From positions 1-42,403 of the forward strand of contig CANQRW010000025.1 in NCBI GenBank assembly GCA_947626365.1: a DNA stretch of 42,403 nucleotides, written 5' to 3'. This document shows positions 25,238-33,281 of this stretch, in pieces; position 1 is the first letter of the stretch, and each line of letters starts with the position of its first letter. The position numbers were made by a program, and so were the translations under genes. Under the pieces are notes generated by a model. It saw only the letters and a list, made by a program, of their open reading frames with translations, had not been told where the DNA came from and ran no database searches. Source of the stretch: an uncultured Lachnospiraceae bacterium. Its GTDB lineage: Bacteria > Bacillota > Clostridia > Lachnospirales > Lachnospiraceae.

Positions 25238-25722
25238 GCCTGCTCCTCTTCTCCTTCTTCCTCGTCATTGTCCATCAGTTCTCCCTCTACCAGGTCCACA
25301 TACAGCTGACCCTGAAGATGGGCCACCTCATGGCAGATGCATCTGGCAAGAAGTTCCTCCCCTTCCAGGACGAATTCCTTCATATCCCGGTCCAGGGCCT
25401 TTACCTTCACCTTAGCCGGCCGGGTCACGATGCCATGTTTGCCTGGCACGCTTAAACAGCCTTCCGAACCGGTCTGGCTTCCCTCCTCCTCGATGATCTC
25501 CGGATTGATCAGGAGATACTGATTGCCGTCGTCCACATCCATGACCACGATCCGCTTCAGCACTCCCACCTGGGGAGCCGCAAGGCCCGCGCCGTTCTGC
25601 TCATACATGGTATCAAACATATCGTCGATCAGCTGCCGGATCCGGGGCGTCATCTCCTTCACCGGCTTGCATTTCTTGGTCAGTATCTCGTCTCCTATGA
25701 CTCTGATATTGCGAATTGCCAT
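25234..25722 (-). CDS. def: Peptide deformylase
   Basis: 162 residues. All three deformylase motifs are present: GAGLAAPQ (44-51), EGCLS (87-91, metal ligand Cys89) and HEVAH (131-135, His ligands and catalytic Glu). It removes the formyl group from new proteins. The third motif is unusual: most homologues read HE(x)DHL(D/E/N)G, here HEVAHLQG, with Ala and Gln replacing two acidic/polar positions; the ligands are kept, so activity is likely. A very acidic C-terminal tail follows. GGGAGG lies close to the ATG; fmt overlaps the stop. Confidence 0.95.
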   Translation of the reverse strand: MAIRNIRVIGDEILTKKCKPVKEMTPRIRQLIDDMFDTMYEQNGAGLAAPQVGVLKRIVVMDVDDGNQYLLINPEIIEEEGSQTGSEGCLSVPGKHGIVTRPAKVKVKALDRDMKEFVLEGEELLARCICHEVAHLQGQLYVDLVEGELMDNDEEEGEEEQA

Positions 25723-25750
25723 CTTGTCCTCCCATCTGAATCACAAACCC

Positions 25751-28093
25751 TTATGCAAAATCATACTGCACAGCCACGCGGCCGGACCAGGAAGCCCGGC
25801 TGCCGCACTGCTCCAGCCTGTCCTTAATTCTTATTAGTATATCATAGTTTTCATGTTTCAAATATAAAATTTTTCTGTAAATATCATTAACTTTGTAAAC
25901 CGGCGCCTCCGCAGGCCCGATAAGCTGAATTTCGGATGCCGCAGAAATGTTTCCGCTCTCTGCGCTCCTCTGTTCCGCGGAAATATTTCCGCCTGCTGCA
26001 CCTTTCTGTTTCGCGGAAATATTTCCGCCTGCTGTACTCCTCTGTTCCACGAGAATGCGGCAGTCCGCCGCGGCTGCTTCCGCCTGCCGGTACAGTTCCT
26101 CCACGGCTCTGTTCAGAAGCCGCTCATCCCCGCAGGAAGCCGTCACCGACAAAAGCTGATACTCCGGAGGATAGTGAAGAACCCGGCGGTAGGCCATCTC
26201 TTTCTCAAAAAATTCGTCATAATCCTGTCTGGCCGCCGCGGTGATGGCGTAATGGTCCGGACTGTAGGTCTGGATAATGACCTGTCCGGCCTGTTCCCTG
26301 CGGCCCGCCCGGCCCGCCGCCTGGGTAAGCAGCTGAAAGGTCCGCTCTCCGCACCGGAAATCCGAAGAATACAGAGACAGATCCGCCGCCAGAATCCCCA
26401 CCAGCGTCACATTGGGAAAATCATGGCCTTTGACGATCATCTGGGTCCCCACCAGGATATCGGCCCGGCCGTCTGCGAAAGCCGACAGGATCTCTTCGTG
26501 TCCGCCTTTCTTTGAGGTCGTGTCCAGATCCATGCGCAGAACCCCTGCCTGAGGAAACATCTGCCGGACTGCCGCCTCGATCTTCTGGGTGCCCGTCCCG
26601 AAACCGGCGATATAGGGCGAACCGCATGCAGGACATTTGGCGGGAGCGGCCGTCTCATATCCGCAGTAATGGCATTTCAGCCTTCCGTTCCGGTGAAGGG
26701 TCAGGGTCACGTCACAGTGAGGGCATTTCACCGCTTGTCCGCAGGAACGGCAGGACATAAAATTGGAATACCCACGCCGGTTCAGAAACAGCATGATCTG
26801 ATGTTTCCTTCCCAGTTCCCTCTCTATGGCCTCCTGGAGACGGCGGCTGAAAATCGACTTGTTGCCGTCTTTAAGTTCCTGGCGCAGATCAACCACGCTC
26901 ACCTCCGCCATGCGGCTGTGGGCGCTGGCCCGCTCCCGCAGGCGGTAAAGCCGGTAGACACCAGCCAGAGCCCTGGAATACGCCTCCAGGGACGGCGTCG
27001 CCGATCCCAGCACCAGGGAAGCGCCGCTTAACCGTGCCCTCTCCCACGCCGTTTCTCTGGCGTGATACCTGGGAGACAGTTCGCTTTTGTAGGCGCTTTC
27101 ATGCTCCTCATCAATGATGATCAGACCCAGATCGGAAAACGGCGTAAACAGAGCCGACCGGGGGCCGATCATTACCCGGACCTGTCCGTTTCTGGCCCGC
27201 TCAAACTGGTCGTACCGTTCCCCTGCCGACAGCCTGGAATTGACCACCGACACCATTTCTCCAAACCGCCGGTAGAAGCGGAGAACCGTCTGGTATGTAA
27301 GGGCAATCTCCGGAATCAGGACAATCACCTGCCTGCCCCGGGCAAGCACATGATCGATCATCTCCATATAGACTTCCGTTTTGCCGCTGCCGGTAATCCC
27401 ATAGATCAGGGAAGTCTCCCGGATTCCCTCGTCGTAGCGGCAGCGGAAATCCTCAAGGATCGCCTGCTGTTCCGGATTTAAATCCACCAGCTTCCCCATT
27501 TTCTTTCCGGGAACCTGAGGATTGCGGAAAACCGTCTCCGATTCCAGCCGGATCTGCCCCTTTTCGATCATCGGTTTCAGGGTTCCGGCAGTCAGATGCA
27601 TCTGATGAACCGCGATTCCGTAAGGAATCCTGACATTCTCCCGAAATGCCTTCAAGAGCCTTTCTCTGGCCCGGTAACTCTTTCCTGCCGCCTCATCGAT
27701 CGCTGCTTCCAGCTCATCTTCGGACAGCGCGCAGATCAGGCACCTGTTCTCCTGGCGGCGCACCTTCTGCTTTACAGGGAGAACCGTCTTCAGGGCCTGG
27801 TTCATGGTGGAACCGTACCGCTCCTTCATCCACCAGGCCAGCTGAATCAGCTGAGATTCCGCAGTGACGCTTCCCTCCACGATTCCGGCAATATCCTTTA
27901 CCTGTCCGTCCTTCCACAGAGACCGGGGCATGGTCTCCACCACATACCCCTTTCTCAGATGGTTTCCGGCGCCAAAGGGAATCCACACCTGGACCCCTGC
28001 CTTTATCTCCCCTTCCAGTTCCGGCGGAATCCGGTACTCAAAAACCCGGTCCACCTTCTCATGGGAAATGTCAATGATGACGTTGGCATACAT
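25751..28093 (-). CDS. priA: Primosomal replication restart helicase PriA
   Basis: 780 residues. N-terminal DNA 3'-end-binding domain (YANVIIDI), helicase core with Walker A GITGSGKTEVY, DEEH box, and helicase C-terminal motifs (QMIVKGHDF, TQAAGRAGR). The zinc region has eight Cys in four pairs (CRSCGQAVKCPHC, CHYCG, CPACGS). It reloads the replisome at collapsed forks. Near the C-terminus (about residues 683-718) three 12-residue repeats of the type EQRSTAGGNISA are inserted before IQLIGPAEAPV, the final domain; this is unusual. The start lies inside the end of murF (23-base overlap). Confidence 0.96.
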   Translation of the reverse strand: MYANVIIDISHEKVDRVFEYRIPPELEGEIKAGVQVWIPFGAGNHLRKGYVVETMPRSLWKDGQVKDIAGIVEGSVTAESQLIQLAWWMKERYGSTMNQALKTVLPVKQKVRRQENRCLICALSEDELEAAIDEAAGKSYRARERLLKAFRENVRIPYGIAVHQMHLTAGTLKPMIEKGQIRLESETVFRNPQVPGKKMGKLVDLNPEQQAILEDFRCRYDEGIRETSLIYGITGSGKTEVYMEMIDHVLARGRQVIVLIPEIALTYQTVLRFYRRFGEMVSVVNSRLSAGERYDQFERARNGQVRVMIGPRSALFTPFSDLGLIIIDEEHESAYKSELSPRYHARETAWERARLSGASLVLGSATPSLEAYSRALAGVYRLYRLRERASAHSRMAEVSVVDLRQELKDGNKSIFSRRLQEAIERELGRKHQIMLFLNRRGYSNFMSCRSCGQAVKCPHCDVTLTLHRNGRLKCHYCGYETAAPAKCPACGSPYIAGFGTGTQKIEAAVRQMFPQAGVLRMDLDTTSKKGGHEEILSAFADGRADILVGTQMIVKGHDFPNVTLVGILAADLSLYSSDFRCGERTFQLLTQAAGRAGRREQAGQVIIQTYSPDHYAITAAARQDYDEFFEKEMAYRRVLHYPPEYQLLSVTASCGDERLLNRAVEELYRQAEAAAADCRILVEQRSTAGGNISAKQKGAAGGNISAEQRSAESGNISAASEIQLIGPAEAPVYKVNDIYRKILYLKHENYDILIRIKDRLEQCGSRASWSGRVAVQYDFA
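25941..26048 (-). repeat. Three 36-bp in-frame tandem repeats inside priA
   Basis: Units 25941-25976, 25977-26012 and 26013-26048, encoding 12 residues each. Two units hold the perfect 16-base palindrome GCGGAAATATTTCCGC; the third has a 2-mismatch version (GCAGAAATGTTTCCGC). Unit length is a multiple of three, so the frame is kept. Confidence 0.9.
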
Positions 28094-29732
28094 AATCTGC
28101 CGCTTCTCCTAAATTCATACTGTTGGAACCCTTAAACAGGACGCAGTCGCCCTCTCTCAGTTCCTTCTCCAGCCATTCCATCATATCTTTCTTCTCAGAC
28201 TCCGCGAAATGGCGGACCTGAAGACCGTTTTTCACGTTCCTCTCTTCCGTCCCGGATTCTGCCTGCCGGCCCGCGGACTGTGACGCCTCATGGCCTTCCG
28301 TTCGGTCAGTTTCCCGTTCTGCCTTCCTCCGGTCCGCGGCCCAGTCCAGGGCTCCTGTCTCGATATCCTCGGCCAACTCCCCGTAAGTCACAAGCAGATC
28401 AATGGATTTTGATGCCAGATAGGCGCCGGCTTCTCTGTGGAACCGGGGGCTTTCCCCGCCCAGTTCCTTCATATCGGCCAGAACCGCGACCCTTCTCTTC
28501 ACATCCTCGACGGCATCCAGAATGTCAATCGCCACCTTCATGGATACGGGATTGGCGTTGTAGGAATCATCGATTACCGTGATTCCGTCTGCATGATGAA
28601 CCTGCTGGCGTCCTTTCATGCCGGCGTATTCGCCCAGCTTCGCGGCTGCCGCCTCCAGCGAAACTCCGTAAAGATCCGCCACAGCCAGAGCCGCAATGGC
28701 ATTGAGAATCTGATGGGCCCCCATGACCTTCAGACGGACCGTAACTGTGCGGGGCGTGCCAGCACATGGCATAGCTTCCGGAATATCCCCGGCGCCCGGC
28801 AGCCCGGCGCATCGTCTGTCTTCCTGAAGTTTCCCGGCGCATTGTCTGTCTTCCTGAAGTTCCCCGGCGCCGGTGTCCCGCCGGCATACTGCCGTAAACA
28901 CCGGATATCCTTTCTCCGTATGGATATCCACAGCCCGGTAATCACAGTTGTCCCCGGTTCCGTAATAGATGGTCCGGAAGCCTTCTCTGGCCCTGGCTTT
29001 TGCCAGGAACGGATCATCACCGTTCAGCAGCAGGATTCCGCCCTCCTTCAGTCCGTCCTGAATAGTCATCTTCTCCCGAAAAATATTTTCCTGGGAACCC
29101 AGCTGATTGATATGAGCCACCCCGATATTGGTAATCAGTGCCGTCTCCACCTGGGCCATCTGCGCGATAACCGTCAGTTCTCCTGGTTCGCTCATCCCCA
29201 GTTCGATGACGCCAATCTGGTCTTCTTTATCGATATCCGTGATGGTAATAGGCACTCCCACCTGGCTGTTGCGGCTGCCCCTGGTCTTGTATGTCCGGAG
29301 TCCGCCGGACAGCGCCGCCGCCACCATCTCCTTGGTGGTGGTCTTGCCCACGCTTCCGGTGATTCCCACCAGCGGCAGCGTCAGTTTCTTCCGGTACCAG
29401 CGTCCGATGACCTGAAGAGCCAGCTTGGTATCCTCCACGGCAATCCACGCCTTGCCAAAACCCGCCTCGCCGGAATCGCTTATGGGGACCGGCTCCCGGC
29501 CCGCTCCCGCCGGCCCGTGTTCACTGGTCAGCACCGCCACAGCCCCATTATGCAGGGCCTGGGCGATAAACCGGTGGGCGTCCACCTTCTCTCCGATCAG
29601 CGGCACGAACAGATCATTGCCCTCCATGGTTCTGGAATCCAGGCTGATGTGTTCCACCGGCGCATTCTCATCGCCGCACAGCAGAATACCGCCGCATGCC
29701 TTCACAAGATCCTTTACCGTCGTATTCTGCAT
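28071..29732 (-). CDS. murF: UDP-N-acetylmuramoyl-tripeptide--D-alanyl-D-alanine ligase
   Basis: About 553 residues, some 100 longer than typical MurF. Mur ligase domains: N-terminal (ISLDSRTM), ATP-binding GITGSVGKTTTKEM near residue 125, and C-terminal VLADMKELG. It adds D-Ala-D-Ala to the UDP-MurNAc-tripeptide in the cytoplasm. Extra length comes from two low-complexity inserts: about residues 286-328, built of roughly 10-residue units (ELQEDRQCAG type), and a Glu/Arg-rich stretch at about 475-515. The ATG at 29732 has a GGAG site and lies 2 bases after the murE stop; a GTG two codons earlier is less likely. The 3' end overlaps priA. Confidence 0.94.
   Translation of the reverse strand: MQNTTVKDLVKACGGILLCGDENAPVEHISLDSRTMEGNDLFVPLIGEKVDAHRFIAQALHNGAVAVLTSEHGPAGAGREPVPISDSGEAGFGKAWIAVEDTKLALQVIGRWYRKKLTLPLVGITGSVGKTTTKEMVAAALSGGLRTYKTRGSRNSQVGVPITITDIDKEDQIGVIELGMSEPGELTVIAQMAQVETALITNIGVAHINQLGSQENIFREKMTIQDGLKEGGILLLNGDDPFLAKARAREGFRTIYYGTGDNCDYRAVDIHTEKGYPVFTAVCRRDTGAGELQEDRQCAGKLQEDRRCAGLPGAGDIPEAMPCAGTPRTVTVRLKVMGAHQILNAIAALAVADLYGVSLEAAAAKLGEYAGMKGRQQVHHADGITVIDDSYNANPVSMKVAIDILDAVEDVKRRVAVLADMKELGGESPRFHREAGAYLASKSIDLLVTYGELAEDIETGALDWAADRRKAERETDRTEGHEASQSAGRQAESGTEERNVKNGLQVRHFAESEKKDMMEWLEKELREGDCVLFKGSNSMNLGEAADYVCQRHH
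28803..28870 (-). repeat. 30-bp in-frame tandem repeats inside murF
   Basis: Units 28803-28832 and 28833-28862 differ by two bases, and a third begins at 28863; a more diverged relative lies to the left. Each encodes 10 residues and keeps the reading frame. Confidence 0.85.
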
Positions 29733-29734
29733 AA

Positions 29735-31339
29735 TCACTCTCCGCCTTTCTTTCCGCTTGTTTCCGCTTCCAGCTTCGCCACCACTTCCTCAATCACCTG
29801 CCGGTCCAGGAAGGGATACCGGACGCCGTTGATCTCCTGATAATCCTCATGTCCTTTGCCGATAACCGCTATCATATCTCCGGGCTGGGCGTGAACAATG
29901 CTGTACTCGATGGCTTCCCGCCGGTCCGGAATCTCGATAAACGCTCCGCCGGTCTTCTCGATGCTTCCACGGATATCTGCCAGAATATCTTCCACCTTCT
30001 CATAGCGGGAATTGTCCGCCGTCAGAATACAGAAATCCGCCAGTTTCCCTCCAATCTCACCCATGGAATAGCGCCGGTCCCTGGAGCGGTTGCCGCCACA
30101 GCCGAAGACGCACACCAGCCGTCTGGGATGATACTCCCGCAGGGTCAGCAGCAGACTTTCCATGCTGACCGCATTGTGAGCGTAATCCACAATCACCGTA
30201 CACCGGTCTGACGTATGGACGATCTCCATGCGGCCGTTGACATACAGATGTTCCAGGGCGTGGCAGACTCTGTCCTTCGGCAGATCAAAGAAGCTGCACA
30301 CCGCCATGGCCGCCAAAGCGTTATAGACATTGAACCGGCCGGGAATATTGACCCGTACCTCCAGTTCATACTTTCCCTCCACCTGAAAATCCAGGCCCAC
30401 GAAATCCGGCTGGGACACATATTTGATATCTTTTGCCATAAAATCCGCCGGGGTATCAAGACTGTAGGTATAGATTCTGCCGGCCGGTCCGTGATTTTCC
30501 TCCATCGAACTGCCTTTCGCGGCACCGCGGCCATTCTCATCAATGCTGCCGTCCGCCGCGGCGCCACAACCGCCCTCCGCCGCGCATTTCATCACAGCCT
30601 CGTAATGCTCGTCATCCTTATTAATCAGGCCGACTCTGCAGATCTTCAGCAGCTGGGACTTATAATACAGATATTCCGCGAAATCCGCGTGTTCATTAGG
30701 ACCGATATGATCGTTAGAAATATTGGTAAACAGTCCGTAATCAAACCGAATTCCGTCTACCCGGTGCATCTTAAGGCCCTGAGAGGACACTTCCATGATC
30801 ATATACTGGCAGCCTTCCTCTGCCATCTGCGCGAAATACCGCTGCAGCTCATAGGATTCCGGTGTGGTGTTCATGGTCGGATAGGTATGCTCCCCGATGA
30901 CAGCGCCCGCCGTGCCGATCAGTCCCACCTTCTTGCCTGCCGCTTCCAGAATCGCCTTGATCATATAGGTGGTGGTGGTCTTCCCCTTGGTTCCCGTGAC
31001 GCCGATGCAGGTCATCTTCCTGGCAGGATAACCGAATCTGGCAGCCGAAAGATGGGCCAGGGCAGACCGGCCGTTGTCCACCTGGATCACGATCGTATCT
31101 TCCGGCATTGCTTCAAGTTCTTCTCCTGCAAGCTCCTTCTCCACCACCAGGGCACGGACTCCTTTTTCCAGCACCTGGGGAATGAATTTGTGGGAATCCA
31201 CATTGGACCCGGCCATGCAGACAAACACGGTCCCCGGCTCCGCCTTTCTGGAATCGTAGATAACATCCCTGACCTCCACATCCGGATTCCCCTTAAGGAT
31301 CCTGCAGGAAATCTCACTTAAGCCTTGTTTCAGATTCAT
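29735..31339 (-). CDS. murE: UDP-N-acetylmuramoyl-tripeptide synthetase (MurE)
   Basis: 534 residues, longer than the usual near-490. Domains: N-terminal UMAG-binding (VIYDSRKAEPGTVFV), ATP loop GVTGTKGKTTT at 113-123, and C-terminal substrate domain. Adds the third amino acid of the peptidoglycan stem. The amino-acid pocket motif reads DNSR (442-445), close to the DNPR of meso-diaminopimelate enzymes and unlike lysine-adding ones, so meso-DAP is the likely substrate. At about residues 256-285 a Gly/Ala/Ser/Glu insert of two 13-residue units is present. GGAGG lies 6 bases before the ATG. It leads the 13-gene series that reaches thiN; no strong promoter was recognised. Confidence 0.94.
   Translation of the reverse strand: MNLKQGLSEISCRILKGNPDVEVRDVIYDSRKAEPGTVFVCMAGSNVDSHKFIPQVLEKGVRALVVEKELAGEELEAMPEDTIVIQVDNGRSALAHLSAARFGYPARKMTCIGVTGTKGKTTTTYMIKAILEAAGKKVGLIGTAGAVIGEHTYPTMNTTPESYELQRYFAQMAEEGCQYMIMEVSSQGLKMHRVDGIRFDYGLFTNISNDHIGPNEHADFAEYLYYKSQLLKICRVGLINKDDEHYEAVMKCAAEGGCGAAADGSIDENGRGAAKGSSMEENHGPAGRIYTYSLDTPADFMAKDIKYVSQPDFVGLDFQVEGKYELEVRVNIPGRFNVYNALAAMAVCSFFDLPKDRVCHALEHLYVNGRMEIVHTSDRCTVIVDYAHNAVSMESLLLTLREYHPRRLVCVFGCGGNRSRDRRYSMGEIGGKLADFCILTADNSRYEKVEDILADIRGSIEKTGGAFIEIPDRREAIEYSIVHAQPGDMIAVIGKGHEDYQEINGVRYPFLDRQVIEEVVAKLEAETSGKKGGE
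30494..30571 (-). repeat. Two diverged 39-bp in-frame repeats inside murE
   Basis: Units 30494-30532 and 30533-30571, each encoding 13 residues (GCGAAADGSIDEN and GRGAAKGSSMEEN). DNA identity is moderate, so the duplication is older than those in priA and murF. Confidence 0.65.
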
Positions 31340-31396
31340 AAAAAACCTCCGCCTGTCATAATCTTATAGTATTCGATAAAAGAGGAATTGCGCCCT

Positions 31397-31430
31397 GCAT
31401 ACTGGCGCTTTATTTGCATACTAACGTAAT
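31397..31430 (-). repeat. Dispersed 3'-end element, copy B (downstream of fhs)
   Basis: On the minus strand: ATTACGTTAGTATGC (31430-31416), 7 bases, then GCGCCAGTATGC (31408-31397). The first half of the core is kept; the second half (normally GACGC) is replaced by a copy of the TATGC end. It lies 2 bases beyond the hairpin that follows fhs. Confidence 0.6.
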
Positions 31431-31432
31431 CG

Positions 31433-31481
31433 AAAGGCATCCGACAGGATCCGCCGGAAACGGACACTGCCGGATACCTTT
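31433..31481 (-). other. Long hairpin downstream of fhs
   Basis: Outer stem AAAGG/CCTTT plus ATCCG/CGGAT with one mismatch, then CAG/CTG and TCCG/CGGA inner pairs and a 7-base loop. It follows the fhs stop by about 50 bases on the minus strand. No T run follows, so it may act as a processing stem rather than a strong terminator. Confidence 0.5.
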
Positions 31482-31529
31482 TCACACAGGCAGAAACATG
31501 CTCCGCACGTTTGCCCATTCTTTTATCTG

Positions 31530-33200
31530 TCAGAACAGTCCTACGATCTTGCCTTCCTCGTTCACATCGATGTTGTCCGCCGCCGGCTTCTTGGGAAGTC
31601 CCGGCATAGTCATGATCGCGCCTGTGATGGCCACCACGAATCCTGCGCCTGCGGACACATATACGTCGCGCACATTGATGCGAAAGCTGGTGGGACGGCC
31701 CAGCTTATTCTGATCGTCAGACAGAGAATACTGGGTCTTGGCCATGCACACCGGCATACGGCCGAAGCCCATGTCCTCAATCTGCTTTAACGCCTTGGCA
31801 GCCGCAGGGGCGTAATCCACGCCGTCGGCTCCGTAAATCTCCCTGGCGACAGTCTCGATCTTCTCCTTCAGGCTCAGTTCGTCGCTGTACAGCGGATGGT
31901 AATGGCTCTCCTTATTCTCCAGCGTATCGATTACCTTCTTCGCCAGAGCCTCGCCGCCTTCGCCGCCTTTAGCCCACACCTCAGACAGAGCGAATTCACA
32001 GCCTCTCTCCTCACAGAAGCCGCGGATAAATTCATATTCCGCCTCCGTATCGGTCAGGAAGGAATTCAGAGTCACAACCACCGGGACGTCGTATTTCTGA
32101 ATATTCTCAATATGCTTCTCCAGGTTTACAATACCCTTCTTAAGAGCTTCCAGATTCTCCGTCCCAAGTTCCGCCTTCGGCACGCCGCCGTTGTACTTCA
32201 GGGCTCTTACAGTCGCCACCAGCACTACCGCGTCAGGCTTTAAGCCCGCCATACGGCACTTGATGTCCAGGAACTTCTCCGCTCCCAGGTCAGCGCCGAA
32301 TCCGGCCTCCGTCACCACGATATCCGCCAGCTTCAGGGCTGTCTTGGTAGCCCTCACACTGTTGCAGCCGTGGGCAATATTGGCAAAGGGTCCGCCGTGA
32401 ACCATAGCGCCGTTGTGCTCCAGAGTCTGAATCAGATTGGGCTTAATGGCGTCCTTCAAAAGCGCCGCCATAGCTCCTACCGCGTTCAGATCCTTTGCCG
32501 TCACAGGCTGCCCCGCGTAATTGTAAGCCACGATAATGCGGCCCAGACGCTCCTTTAAGTCCGCCATATTGTCAGCCAGACACAGAATCGCCATGATCTC
32601 AGAAGCTACCGTGATGATAAAATGATCTTCACGGACAAATCCGTCCGCCTTGGCCCCCAAGCCGATCACAATGTTGCGGAGGGCCCGGTCGTTCATGTCC
32701 AGGCACCGTTTCCACAATACCTGGCGGGTATCAATGCCAAGGGCATTGCCCTGCTGGATATGGTTGTCCAGAAGAGCCGCAAGGAGATTATTGGCAGAGG
32801 TAATGGCGTGAAAATCTCCCGTAAAATGCAGATTCAGATCTTCCATGGGAACCACCTGGGCGTATCCGCCCCCGGCTGCTCCTCCCTTGATGCCGAAGCA
32901 GGGACCTAAGGACGGCTCACGCAAAGCCAGCATGGTTTTTTTATTCAGACGGTTCAGGGCATCCGCAAGACCGATGCTGGTGGTGGTTTTGCCCTCGCCG
33001 GCAGGCGTCGGATTGATAGCCGTCACAAGCACCAGCTTTCCGTCCTTCCTGTCCTTCACCTGTTCCCACAGTTCATCCGTCAGCTTTGCCTTGTACTTTC
33101 CGTACAGTTCCAGGTCGTCCTCTGAGATTCCGTACGCAGCCGCAACCTCTCTGATGGGCAGCATGGCCGATTCCTGTGCAATTTGAATGTCTGTTTTCAT
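31530..33200 (-). CDS. fhs: Formate--tetrahydrofolate ligase
   Basis: 556 residues from the ATG at 33200 ([10 protein letters not shown]), which follows AGGAGG; a longer frame adds 22 residues without a good site. ATP-binding [20 protein letters not shown] near residue 60, [22 protein letters not shown], and the end [10 protein letters not shown] are hallmarks of the family. It makes 10-formyl-THF from formate, THF and ATP for purines, fMet-tRNA and, in acetogens, the Wood-Ljungdahl path. It lies 81 bases after ftsK with no clear promoter between. No THF riboswitch is seen. Confidence 0.97.
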   Translation of the reverse strand: MKTDIQIAQESAMLPIREVAAAYGISEDDLELYGKYKAKLTDELWEQVKDRKDGKLVLVTAINPTPAGEGKTTTSIGLADALNRLNKKTMLALREPSLGPCFGIKGGAAGGGYAQVVPMEDLNLHFTGDFHAITSANNLLAALLDNHIQQGNALGIDTRQVLWKRCLDMNDRALRNIVIGLGAKADGFVREDHFIITVASEIMAILCLADNMADLKERLGRIIVAYNYAGQPVTAKDLNAVGAMAALLKDAIKPNLIQTLEHNGAMVHGGPFANIAHGCNSVRATKTALKLADIVVTEAGFGADLGAEKFLDIKCRMAGLKPDAVVLVATVRALKYNGGVPKAELGTENLEALKKGIVNLEKHIENIQKYDVPVVVTLNSFLTDTEAEYEFIRGFCEERGCEFALSEVWAKGGEGGEALAKKVIDTLENKESHYHPLYSDELSLKEKIETVAREIYGADGVDYAPAAAKALKQIEDMGFGRMPVCMAKTQYSLSDDQNKLGRPTSFRINVRDVYVSAGAGFVVAITGAIMTMPGLPKKPAADNIDVNEEGKIVGLF

Positions 33201-33281
33201 GTACAATCCTCCTGTAATAAATGTCTTCTTGTTAAGCTGTTCTTTGGTTTCTGACAGCAGTTGCACCTTTTTCTTTTTCCG

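Noticed and set aside
31336-31518. Short 60-codon minus-strand frame between fhs and murE
   Set aside because: It covers repeat element B and the adjacent hairpin and overlaps the murE start; no family resemblance.
33201-33281. Possible THF riboswitch before fhs
   Set aside because: The gap is 81 bases and shows none of the conserved THF aptamer features.
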